Shown: positions 8,486 to 15,795 of the stretch, piece by piece
Numbering within the stretch: position 1 is the first letter of the stretch
Layout: each line of letters starts with the position of its first letter
Origin: Pusillimonas sp. UBA6240
GTDB taxonomy: Bacteria; Pseudomonadota; Gammaproteobacteria; Burkholderiales; Burkholderiaceae_B
Direction of reading: 5' to 3'
Assembly: GCA_002441445.1 (NCBI GenBank)
Contig: DJWC01000151.1
Location: 36,199 to 62,858 of the forward strand
DNA length: 26,660 bases
Notes under the pieces: model-generated
Databases searched by the model: none
The model's input: only the letters and a program-made list of their open reading frames with translations
Told to the model about the DNA's origin: nothing
Program-made: the position numbers and the translations under genes

Positions 8486-8527
8486 CAGCGGCCATTTTCT
8501 TTTTCAACCAACTACGAGAGCAAACAC

Positions 8528-9121
8528 ATGCAGACACCACGCGCCATCTATCTGGTACTCGATATGCAGAATGACCTGGTAAATGACGATGGACCAAACG
8601 GGAAAGGCCCCTTGGGCGAACAGATTCGCGAACGCCAAGTCATCGCCAAGACAGCCAAAGCCATCGCCCAGGCCCGCGCCCAAGGCATATTGATCGGGTT
8701 CGTGCGGGTCGGCTTTTCGGAGGGCTATCCTGAATGCCCGCCAAATTCACCGGTGTTTTCCGCCGCTCCCCAGCATGGCTTGTTCAAGCTGAACGGCTGG
8801 GGGACGGAAATCCATCCGGCTTTGGAACAGCGCCCTGGGGACATTCAGGTCGTCAAGCACCGCGTCAGCCCCTTTTACTCGACCACGCTGGAAGCGCAGT
8901 TGCGCGCCCGGAACGTGACGCGCATCTATTGTTCCGGGGTTTCTACACAGGCTGTCGTGCAAGCCACCGTGCGCGACGCCCATGACCGGGACTATGAGGT
9001 CATTCTGCTCGAGGATGCCTGCGCCGCGCATAGCGCCCAGGAGCACGTGAACTCGGTCCAGAGCATGGGCCGTTTCTGCAAGACGGAGTCCACAGAAACG
9101 GTGGCTTTTTCCAATCCTTGA
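8528..9121 (+). CDS. Isochorismatase-fold hydrolase lacking the usual nucleophilic Cys
   Basis: The 197-residue protein has the isochorismatase/nicotinamidase fold. It keeps the catalytic Asp in LDMQND (D12) and the Lys in VVKHRVSPF (K110). The nucleophile motif normally reads GxxTxxCVxxTxR. Here it is GVSTQAVVQATVR, so the Cys position is Val143. A Cys is present at 135 on the preceding strand but is not in the nucleophile position. Without Cys the protein cannot use the thioester mechanism of amidase members; PhzD-type isochorismatases also lack Cys and use acid catalysis on a vinyl ether. The start ATG at 8528 follows the weak ribosome-binding site GAGAG. It lies 42 nt after the SDR in the same operon and ends 7 nt from the convergent Bug 2 gene, leaving no room for a separate terminator. 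Confidence 0.9.
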   Translation: MQTPRAIYLVLDMQNDLVNDDGPNGKGPLGEQIRERQVIAKTAKAIAQARAQGILIGFVRVGFSEGYPECPPNSPVFSAAPQHGLFKLNGWGTEIHPALEQRPGDIQVVKHRVSPFYSTTLEAQLRARNVTRIYCSGVSTQAVVQATVRDAHDRDYEVILLEDACAAHSAQEHVNSVQSMGRFCKTESTETVAFSNP

Positions 9122-9128
9122 GCGCCAT

Positions 9129-10112
9129 CTAGTTTTTCGAAATTACGCCTATCTCCTGGATCATTGCTTTCCACTTCGCTACATCCTCGGCCAGGTAGGC
9201 GTCATACTCTTTGGGCGTGTCGACTACGACTGTGGCGCCTTGAGCGACGATTTGGTCCTTGAAGGCCGGCTCGCCCGAGGCGGCCTTCACAGCATCGTAG
9301 ATTTTCCGAACGATTTCTCGAGGCGTTTCTTTAGGTGCGAGCAAGCCGAACATCGTGCCGAATTCGAAATCCTTCATGCCCAGCTCTTCGAAGGTGGCTA
9401 CTTCCGGCAATACGGGCAGGCGTTGTTTGCTCGCGACCGCAAGGGCTTTCAGCCGCCCGCCTTCGAGCATCGAGCGCGCCGACACATAGGTGGTGAAAGT
9501 CATCTGCACCTGGCCGGAGACGATATCGGTAATGGCGGGAGCGGCGCCTGCATAGGGCACATGGGTCATATCGATGCCGGCGCGGCGCTTGAGCATTTCG
9601 CCCGCCAGATGGGGGGCGCCGCCCGCGCCGCTGCTGGAAAAATTCAATTCACCGGGATGGGACTTGCCATAGGCGATAAGCTTGTCCAGCGTGTTGCCTT
9701 CCAGGTCCGGCCGGACAAATAACAGCAGGGGCGCGAAGGCGACCATCGTGACCCCAGAAAAATCCTTGATCGGATCATAGGGTACGTTGTCGATGACGAA
9801 AGGGTTGAGCGTGAGGTTGGTGCTGGTGAAGAGCAGGGTATAGCCGTCCGGGGCCGCCTTGGCCACGGCGCCCATGCCTATGTTGCCGCTGGCCCCCGGA
9901 CGGTTTTCGACGACCACGGGCTGCTTGAATCGAGCCGACAGAGTATCCGCGGTCATACGGGCCAGGATGTCGGTGCTGCCGCCCGCCGAGAACGGGACGA
10001 TGATGCGTATCGGGCGTTCGGGAAATTTGACCGCGCCCGACTGGGCCTGCGCGCCTCCGGCGCCCAGGCATGCCGCCAGGCCCAGGGCTGCCATGAACCA
10101 TGAATATTTCAT
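9129..10112 (-). CDS. Bug-family TTT substrate-binding protein (Bug 2)
   Basis: This 327-residue secreted binding protein has GGSTD at 44-48, VVENRPGASGN and APDGYTLLF. The N terminus has an AQA cleavage site (21-23). The segment LAAC (12-15) also fits a lipobox, so a lipoprotein form is possible but less usual for the family. The start is taken at 10112, with AGGAG 7 nt upstream; the frame extends to 10133, but the added residues MFMRRAK would disturb the signal peptide and lack a ribosome-binding site. It is convergent with the isochorismatase-fold gene, with only 7 nt between stops. A repeat-rich AT stretch directly upstream (10126-10163) probably carries its operator. Confidence 0.93.
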   Translation of the reverse strand: MKYSWFMAALGLAACLGAGGAQAQSGAVKFPERPIRIIVPFSAGGSTDILARMTADTLSARFKQPVVVENRPGASGNIGMGAVAKAAPDGYTLLFTSTNLTLNPFVIDNVPYDPIKDFSGVTMVAFAPLLLFVRPDLEGNTLDKLIAYGKSHPGELNFSSSGAGGAPHLAGEMLKRRAGIDMTHVPYAGAAPAITDIVSGQVQMTFTTYVSARSMLEGGRLKALAVASKQRLPVLPEVATFEELGMKDFEFGTMFGLLAPKETPREIVRKIYDAVKAASGEPAFKDQIVAQGATVVVDTPKEYDAYLAEDVAKWKAMIQEIGVISKN

Positions 10113-10443
10113 TTTTGCTCTCCTCATGAACAAATAAATATTTGATGAACAAGTATTTATTTGTATTGCGTGCCCTCTTCGAGAACAACGCTTGCCTCTT
10201 GAAAAGCCTATTTACTAAAGCCGAAACAGCGCGTGGGCAGGCGGCCTCTGTCGCCCATCCCGCAAATCATTCGGGATAAATGAAAAGCTTGTTCGAAATT
10301 ACTCGGTGTCTTCGAAGCCGTAGTGCATGCAGAATGCAGTTACGGCCATGCAGAGCGAAGGGCCGGGGCGTCGCCGCGGCGCCGGCGGTTTAAGCGGCCG
10401 GCTAAAGCACGACTTCAACTTTTCAACTTTCATCCCTGTCTAT
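10113..10443. other. Divergent intergenic region, no gene seen
   Basis: This 331-nt stretch separates the start of Bug 2 (minus) from the first racemase-like gene (plus). Its left part is unusually AT-rich and holds the repeats listed at 10126-10163. A further 6-bp inverted repeat, ATCCCG...CGGGAT with a 9-nt centre, lies at 10257-10277. The plus-strand frame of the racemase-like gene is open back to 10327, but that part has low-complexity, GC-rich content and no similarity to the paralogue, so it is treated as untranslated. Confidence 0.6.
10126..10163. promoter_or_regulatory. Candidate operator: 11-bp direct repeat overlapping a 10-bp inverted repeat
   Basis: ATGAACAARTA occurs twice, at 10126-10136 and 10145-10155, with 10 of 11 bases identical and a 19-bp period (near two helical turns). 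Overlapping it, CAAATAAATA (10131-10140) and its exact complement TATTTATTTG (10154-10163) form an inverted repeat with a 13-nt centre. The block starts about 14 nt upstream of the Bug 2 start codon, next to its ribosome-binding site, where a bound regulator would block transcription or sense the promoter. The regulator is unknown. Confidence 0.5.
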
Positions 10444-11253
10444 ATGAGAATCTGGCACCAAAGCTTTACCGTCCTGAATGATCTTGGTCTCTACCATGAA
10501 GCGCTGAAAGAGCATTTCGCGCGCGTGGCGCGGCCGGGAACCGAAATAGACCTGCACGGCATGGCGCCGGGTACATATCGTTCGAATTATCCTGGCAACG
10601 ACATACGGCATGTGGCGATGCAATATATGCACGGCATGCAATTCATGCTTGCCGCCACCGAGGCGGAGCGTCGCGGCTATGATGTCTACGCCATCAGTAC
10701 CCTGCCGGAGCCCGGTTTGCTGGAGATCCGCAGCCTGGTGGATATCCCCGTGGTCGCCTACGGAGAATCGGCCATGCTGACCGCATGCATGCTGGGCCGT
10801 AAATTCGGTGTGCTGGTTTTCATAGACGATATGAACGAGCTGATCGTAGAAAATGTACGCGGCCACGGCCTTGCATCGCGCTTTGTCGGCGCCCAGCCCG
10901 TAGGCTTCGCATTCACCGATGTCCTGAAGGCTTTCGACGACCCAACGGATTTCATTCAGGGCTTCCAGGCGGCGGCCAGGAAATTGATCGCGCAAGGGGC
11001 CGAGGTCATCATCCCCGGCGAGGCGCCCATGAACGTGGTATTGAGCCGCAATGGCGTGACCGAAGTGGATGGGGTTCCGGTGCTGGATTCGCTGGCGGCC
11101 TGGATCAAACAGGCGGAGGCCATGTACGATCTGCGGCATATTTGCGGTATCAGGCCTTGCAGCAAGGGCTATTATCACAAACGGCCGGATCCAGAACGGG
11201 TCAGCGAGGTTTTTTCGTTTTACGGCCTTGATGGACTCCGATCAAAGTATTGA
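10444..11253 (+). CDS. Asp/Glu/hydantoin racemase superfamily protein (paralogue 1), catalytic Cys pair absent
   Basis: The 269-residue product has the two-domain aspartate/glutamate/hydantoin racemase fold, with RIWHQSFT at the N terminus, STLPEPGL (85-92), IPVVAYGESAM (101-111) and the LTACMLGRKFGV segment. In hydantoin racemases the first catalytic Cys lies in a CxxDPGL motif and the second in a GCAG motif. Here these positions are Thr86 and Glu193 (EVIIPGEAPMN), so a normal two-Cys racemisation is not expected. C115 in LTAC is conserved in the family but is not a known catalytic position. The start is placed at 10444 because the paralogue at 14961 starts with the same residues and near-identical bases; no good ribosome-binding site is visible, so the start is uncertain. 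The 3' end overlaps the convergent LysR gene by 53 nt. Confidence 0.85.
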   Translation: MRIWHQSFTVLNDLGLYHEALKEHFARVARPGTEIDLHGMAPGTYRSNYPGNDIRHVAMQYMHGMQFMLAATEAERRGYDVYAISTLPEPGLLEIRSLVDIPVVAYGESAMLTACMLGRKFGVLVFIDDMNELIVENVRGHGLASRFVGAQPVGFAFTDVLKAFDDPTDFIQGFQAAARKLIAQGAEVIIPGEAPMNVVLSRNGVTEVDGVPVLDSLAAWIKQAEAMYDLRHICGIRPCSKGYYHKRPDPERVSEVFSFYGLDGLRSKY

Positions 11254-12154
11254 CGCTTGGGCGCCGCGTGGCGTCGAAAGCGCCGAGCATATAGTCGATA
11301 AAGGCCCGGACCTTGGGCGAAACGAAACGGGACTTGACGGTGACGGCATGGAAAGTGCGTATGTTGGTGTCCCAGTCCGGAAACATCTCGACCAGCTCGC
11401 CCTGTTCGAGGAGATCCGCCACGAAGATGTCCAGCACATAAATCAGGCCGGCTTCCCGCCGCGCCGCTTGTATCAGCGCCTGAGTGTTATTGAAATTGAG
11501 CGCGCCTTCCGGCCGAAGCAGGACTTCTTCCGCGCCTCGTTGAAATCGCCATGCGACGGGCCTGCTGTGGCCTTCTTCGAATAGCCCCAGGCAGCGCCGC
11601 GGGTCGATCTCCGACGGATGGCTGGGCGACATGGCCTTCACGATCGCAGGCGCGCCGCAAACGACATGCCTGGCTTCGTATACGGGGCGGCCGACGAGAT
11701 CCGCATCTTCGATGCTGTCCATGCGAATGGCGACATCGGTGCCTCGTTCTATGAGCCTTTGGGGCTGATTGGTCAAGGTGATGGATACGTTGAGGCCTGG
11801 GTGGAGTTTGGTGAAGTCCACCACAGCGGGGCAAATGAGATGCTGCCCGATTGCAAAAGGCGCTTCGATGCGTAGCGCCCCTGAAATCTCGTTGGCGTTG
11901 ACTTTGACTTCGGCTTCGGCCTGAGCGACGGCATTCAGAATGTCTCGGCAGCGGGGCAGGAACAGGCTGCCTTCTTCTGTCAGATGCAGATGCCTGGTGT
12001 TGCGCTGAATCAGGGTAACGCCCAGATGCTGTTCCAGATTGCGCAAGGTTGTGGTCACGGTGGCATTCGCAAGATCGAGAGATTCGGCCGCGCGCGACAG
12101 GCTGCCGCATTCCACCACCCGCAAAAATACCTCCATGCCCCAAAGCTTGTCCAT
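11201..12154 (-). CDS. LysR-family transcriptional regulator
   Basis: The 317-residue protein has an N-terminal winged helix-turn-helix (about 5-60; GSLSRAAESLDLANATVT at 18-35 is the recognition region), a linker helix, and an effector-binding domain with GALRIEAPFAIGQHL and DVAIRMDSIEDADLVGRP. The start at 12154 follows AAGGAAG; the frame is open to 12310 but that extension overlaps the divergent gene start. It is divergent from the MmgE/PrpD gene at 12303, the standard LysR arrangement, so that gene is the likely target and the 148-nt gap the likely operator region. Its 3' end overlaps the racemase-like gene by 53 nt. Confidence 0.94.
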   Translation of the reverse strand: MDKLWGMEVFLRVVECGSLSRAAESLDLANATVTTTLRNLEQHLGVTLIQRNTRHLHLTEEGSLFLPRCRDILNAVAQAEAEVKVNANEISGALRIEAPFAIGQHLICPAVVDFTKLHPGLNVSITLTNQPQRLIERGTDVAIRMDSIEDADLVGRPVYEARHVVCGAPAIVKAMSPSHPSEIDPRRCLGLFEEGHSRPVAWRFQRGAEEVLLRPEGALNFNNTQALIQAARREAGLIYVLDIFVADLLEQGELVEMFPDWDTNIRTFHAVTVKSRFVSPKVRAFIDYMLGAFDATRRPSVNTLIGVHQGRKTKKPR

Positions 12155-12181
12155 GGTCTTCCTTTCAAATTTTTCTAATGG

Positions 12182-12201
12182 GCTATTCGAGCGCGCTATT
12201 C
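12182..12201. promoter_or_regulatory. Direct repeat GCTATTC in the LysR/MmgE divergent region
   Basis: GCTATTC occurs at 12182-12188 and 12195-12201, a 13-bp period, 28 nt upstream of the LysR start codon. It lies in the region where a LysR regulator would bind. No clear T-N11-A palindrome was found around it, so the assignment as an operator is tentative. Confidence 0.3.
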
Positions 12202-12302
12202 CAATGATCAGGGCGGGACGGCCTACACTCGAAATTGGCCGCTCCCCGCGGCTGGCATACCTTTTAACGACGGCTGCTTCACATTCTAGCAAGGTTGAAT
12301 TG

Positions 12303-13691
12303 ATGGGCACGAATCCACTAACAGATCATCCAGGGGCCGCTAAAGCAGGCGCTCCATTGAGTGTCGAACTGGCCCGTGCGCTCCAGCACTTGCGCGCCAA
12401 AGGCATTCCCGAGGAGGTCAAGCGCAGCGTCAGGCTTCATATAGCGGATGCGATCGGCATAGGCATTGCGGCCCGCTCCAGCGAGCTTGCCGGCTGCGTT
12501 ACCAGCGCCCAGCATGCCTTGTCGGGGCCGGGGCCCTGCTCTTTGCTGGGCGGCGGAGCAGCCGCGCCGGCGTCCGCCGCTTTTATCAATGCGTCGCTCA
12601 TCCATATTCTGGATTATGACGACATTCACGATCAAGGCCGCTTGCATCCCGGCCCGGTTGCGTTGCCGGCGGCCATGGCCGCATTGGAGACAACCGGCAT
12701 GACCGCTGCGGCCGCCGATAAGGCTTTGATCGAAGCGGTGGCCTTGTCCACCGAACTGATGTGCCGCTTGGGATTGGCATGGTCGCCCAAAGGGCAGGGC
12801 GCTGGAGCGGACTGGTTTCTGACTCAATTGTTCGGCTATGTGGCTGCCGCTGTCGCGGCAGCCGGCGTCCTGGGCTTGGATGAAGATCGTGTGGTGTCGG
12901 CCATCGGCTTGGCATATATGCAAGCGGCGGGCGGTAAGCAGGCTGGTTTCGGCACCGGTGCGACCGCGCGCGCGATATATCCCGCATTCGCCGCGCAGGG
13001 CGGCCTGCAAGCAGCCCTTCTGGCCCAGGCCGGCCTTACCGGACCGGAAGGCGCGCTGGATGGCGATGCCGGATTGTTTCCGGTGTATTTCGGCGGCCAT
13101 CTCGGCCAAGCGCAGCGGGCCGCCTTGCTGGACTTTGGGCATTGGCATTGCCTGGATGTGGACTTCAAGCCCTGGCCTTGTTGCCGGCTTTCGCACCCCT
13201 ATGTCGCGGTGGCCTTGGCGGCGCGGGAACGGCTTCGCGGCTCCGAATGCCGGAGGGTCATTGCCGAGGTGAATGCGTCCGCGGCGCGGCTATGCAGGCC
13301 GCTGGACCAGCGCCGCAGGCCCGCAACGCTGCAAGATGCCAAATACAGCATTCCATTCATGACGGCCTTCGCACTGGTGCGCGGCGCACCCACCCTGGAT
13401 AATCTGAATGAATCGGTCCTGCATGACCAGGCGATCCTCGATATGGCCCAGCGCATAGAGGTGGAAGAGGCCCTGGCCGATAATGCGGGACATCCCGCCG
13501 CGGTCTTGCACGTGGAACAGGCCGGCGAGCCTCCCAGCCGCCATGCTTTCGAGGCGGCCGACCTGCATATGGACCAAGCTGCGGTCAAGAGCAAGTTCGT
13601 CCAGTGCCTGCGCTACGCGGATCGCGCCGGCGACGCCGAGACTATATGGCTTGCGATCATGGAAGGCCGTATTATGGACGCCGTTCGTTGA
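12303..13691 (+). CDS. MmgE/PrpD family protein (second copy, complete)
   Basis: This 462-residue cytoplasmic protein is full length for the family. It shows LHIADAIGIGIAARSS near the N terminus, the segment HILDYDDIHDQGRLHPGPV (about 101-119) where a conserved DD and a His lie, KPWPCCRLSHPYVAVAL, and YSIPFMTAFAL in the C-terminal domain. Family members dehydrate 2-methylcitrate or decarboxylate cis-aconitate, and many have unknown substrates. The start ATG at 12303 follows AAGG by about 9 nt; the reading frame is open much further upstream but that part is antisense to the LysR gene. Divergent from LysR and convergent with Bug 3, it probably acts on the acid that Bug 3 captures. It is related to, but not a close copy of, the truncated MmgE gene at the window start. 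Confidence 0.93.
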   Translation: MGTNPLTDHPGAAKAGAPLSVELARALQHLRAKGIPEEVKRSVRLHIADAIGIGIAARSSELAGCVTSAQHALSGPGPCSLLGGGAAAPASAAFINASLIHILDYDDIHDQGRLHPGPVALPAAMAALETTGMTAAAADKALIEAVALSTELMCRLGLAWSPKGQGAGADWFLTQLFGYVAAAVAAAGVLGLDEDRVVSAIGLAYMQAAGGKQAGFGTGATARAIYPAFAAQGGLQAALLAQAGLTGPEGALDGDAGLFPVYFGGHLGQAQRAALLDFGHWHCLDVDFKPWPCCRLSHPYVAVALAARERLRGSECRRVIAEVNASAARLCRPLDQRRRPATLQDAKYSIPFMTAFALVRGAPTLDNLNESVLHDQAILDMAQRIEVEEALADNAGHPAAVLHVEQAGEPPSRHAFEAADLHMDQAAVKSKFVQCLRYADRAGDAETIWLAIMEGRIMDAVR

Positions 13692-13697
13692 ATTGCC

Positions 13698-13719
13698 GAG
13701 GGCCGGCATGCCGGCCCTC
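13698..13719. terminator. Perfect 22-bp palindrome between convergent genes
   Basis: GAGGGCCGGCA and its exact complement form a continuous palindrome, lying 6 nt after the MmgE stop and 24 nt before the Bug 3 stop. Between two converging genes this is a likely bidirectional terminator or RNA end. No T-run flanks it. As it has no central spacer, the hairpin loop would open a few central pairs. Confidence 0.6.
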
Positions 13720-13743
13720 AAGTTGCAGCACTTGCTCGAGCGG

Positions 13744-14745
13744 TCATTCCTTCAGTTCAACCTTGGCTTCCTTCAGGACGTCGCCCCACCGCTTGTATTC
13801 CTGCTTGAAGAACGCCGTGAACGCCTGGCGGTTTTCCATGGTGGAAGGCACTACAGCGACATCCTGGAGCTTCTGTCGCAATTCAGGATTGGCCAGGGCC
13901 TTTTTGATGGCGGCATCATATTTATCGAGGATATCGTCAGGGGTGCCGGCCGGTGCGAACACGCCTACCCAATTGACGACGTTGAAGTTGGGCAGTTCTT
14001 CCTGGGCGGTGGGGATTTCTTTGAGGAAATCGACGCGCTGCGCGCTCGTCACGGCCAAGGCGTGGAGCCGCCCGTCTTTGATCAAGGCGTACAAGGGCGG
14101 AAGATCCATGACGATGCCATTCACGTGCCCGGCCAGTGTATCGGTCACAGCAGGCCCAGCGCCTTTATAGGGGACGTGCATAATCTTGCCGCCGGATGCC
14201 GCTTTCAGCAGCTCGATGGTCAAATGCGGCAGCCCTCCGACGCCTGATGAGGAAAGCGTCACTTCTTTCGTTTTTGCATAGTCCAGCAATTCCTTGAGAC
14301 TATTGACTTTGAGGCTGGGTCCTGTCGCGATGGCTTCGGGCGTGTCGCCAACCGTATTGATAGGCGCCAGATCTTTCAAAGAATCGAAAGGGACTTCTTT
14401 CATGGTCTGAGGGGACAGGACGACCGGGCTGATGCTGCTGAGCAGGATGGTTTGGCCGTCGGGCTTGGCTTTGGCGACGTGGTTGGTCCCGATCAAGCCG
14501 CTGGCACCAGCCTTGTTTTCCACCACTACGGTCGCGCCCAGCGCTTTCCCGAGCACGGGTGCGATCAGCCGGGCCACGATATCGTTGGATCCCCCGGGGG
14601 GATAGCCCACAATCATGGTGATAGGGCCGGTAGGAAACGGCGCCGCTGTGGCGGGTCCGGCGGCCATGAGGGGAAGAAGCGCGGCGGCGCTGCCGCACAG
14701 GCGGCGCAGCAGGGCGCGCCGGAGCGCATGGAAGGAGGTATTCAT
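13744..14745 (-). CDS. Bug-family TTT substrate-binding protein (Bug 3)
   Basis: The 333-residue protein has a signal peptide with paired arginines (RRALLRRL) and a likely ATA cleavage site near residue 34. The mature part opens with ITMIVGYPPGGSND (GGSND 51-55), then VVVENKAGASG and AKPDGQT. The start at 14745 is chosen because the remaining upstream frame (to 14859) has no signal-peptide character; the ribosome-binding site is weak (GCGAGA). It is convergent with MmgE/PrpD across the palindrome. Its sequence is closest, in this window, to Bug 1, sharing GGLPHL, HVPYKGAGPAVTD-type motifs and a domain-2 GHVNGIVMD segment. Confidence 0.92.
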   Translation of the reverse strand: MNTSFHALRRALLRRLCGSAAALLPLMAAGPATAAPFPTGPITMIVGYPPGGSNDIVARLIAPVLGKALGATVVVENKAGASGLIGTNHVAKAKPDGQTILLSSISPVVLSPQTMKEVPFDSLKDLAPINTVGDTPEAIATGPSLKVNSLKELLDYAKTKEVTLSSSGVGGLPHLTIELLKAASGGKIMHVPYKGAGPAVTDTLAGHVNGIVMDLPPLYALIKDGRLHALAVTSAQRVDFLKEIPTAQEELPNFNVVNWVGVFAPAGTPDDILDKYDAAIKKALANPELRQKLQDVAVVPSTMENRQAFTAFFKQEYKRWGDVLKEAKVELKE

Positions 14746-14960
14746 TTTTGTCTCGCTATGCTTTGTGGATGGAATGTCGTGGTCGTTCATTAAGGCGGCC
14801 AATGGCGCCGGCGTGGATGCACCTGGAAAAATTCTATAGAGGCCAGGCCGCGGGAACAATGTTGATCCTTGAAAGCCTTATTCGCATTTGTTGAATATTG
14901 CGCCGAATCCGGGGGTATATGATTGGCGGATACACCATGGCCCCATCTCGGCGGGAAAAA

Positions 14961-15782
14961 ATGAGAATCTGGCATCAGAGCTTTACCGATTTGACGAAAT
15001 TTCCACGCTATCGCAATACTCTGGAAGAGCATGCCGCCAAGGTGTCGGCGGCGGATATGTCAATTGCCATACACGGCTTGATACCGGGCACGTATCCGCC
15101 CGGCATCGCTCCCATGGAGGTGAACAGCCACGCGGGCTTGCGCAGCCTCAACGCCCGCCAGGTATGCGAGGCGGCCCTGGCCGCCCAGAAGAATGGCTAC
15201 GATGCTTTCGCGCTGGGATGCTTTTTCGATCCCGGCTTGCAAGAGGCGCGCTCGCTGGTGGATATTCCTGTATTGAGCTTGACCGAAAGCACTATGCTGA
15301 CGGCATGCAGCCTGGGCCGGCGTTTTGCCCTGATCTCGCTGACGAGCTTCCAGAAGATGCTTACGGAAGAGCTGGCCGCCCAATATGGCTTGTCTTCCAG
15401 GCTTGCGGGAGTGGTCGCCATGTCTCCCTCGGTCAGCCTTCATGACCTGGAGCGCGAGGGCGACGCGGTACAAGCCATTAAAGCCGGCTTTATGCAAGCA
15501 TGCAGTCAGGCGCTGGACTTGGGAGCCGAAATCATCATTCCGGGCGATGGTGTGCTCAATGCATTTTTAGTCAGGCACCGCCTATTGAACCTGGACGGGG
15601 CGCCGGTGATGGATGCGCTGGGCGTACTGTTTCACCACGCAGCCTTCTTTGTGCGCGCCCGCCGGTCGGAATGCCTGGACATCAGCCGCCGTTTGCTCTA
15701 TGCGCAGCCGACTGCGGCCATGCTGGCCCATGCGCGAGATTTTTATGGCGCGCTGGACCGCGGGGAAAGCGAATTTTCTTGA
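14961..15782 (+). CDS. Asp/Glu/hydantoin racemase superfamily protein (paralogue 2), one catalytic Cys retained
   Basis: The 273-residue product is a paralogue of the gene at 10444, with the same RIWHQSFT start and HG(L/M)(I/A)PGTY near residue 38-45. It keeps the first catalytic-type Cys in LGCFFDPGL (C87), but the second position is Asp196 in IIIPGDGVLN. One Cys plus an acidic residue is unlike the Cys-Cys hydantoin racemases and differs from arylmalonate decarboxylase, where the single Cys is at the second position. The first codons are nearly identical to paralogue 1 at the base level. An in-frame ATG at 14919 or 14937 could add residues, but the shared start favours 14961. It ends 13 nt from the convergent etfA stop and probably works with the ETF and flavoprotein cluster. 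Confidence 0.87.
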   Translation: MRIWHQSFTDLTKFPRYRNTLEEHAAKVSAADMSIAIHGLIPGTYPPGIAPMEVNSHAGLRSLNARQVCEAALAAQKNGYDAFALGCFFDPGLQEARSLVDIPVLSLTESTMLTACSLGRRFALISLTSFQKMLTEELAAQYGLSSRLAGVVAMSPSVSLHDLEREGDAVQAIKAGFMQACSQALDLGAEIIIPGDGVLNAFLVRHRLLNLDGAPVMDALGVLFHHAAFFVRARRSECLDISRRLLYAQPTAAMLAHARDFYGALDRGESEFS

Positions 15783-15795
15783 TTGGTCCGCTCTT

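Noticed and set aside
10327..10443. N-terminal extension of racemase-like paralogue 1
   Set aside because: The 39 extra residues are Arg/Gly-rich, unlike anything in the paralogue, and have no ribosome-binding site.
12155..12302. N-terminal extensions of LysR and MmgE across the divergent gap
   Set aside because: Both frames are open across it, but each extension lacks family similarity, and both downstream starts have ribosome-binding sites.
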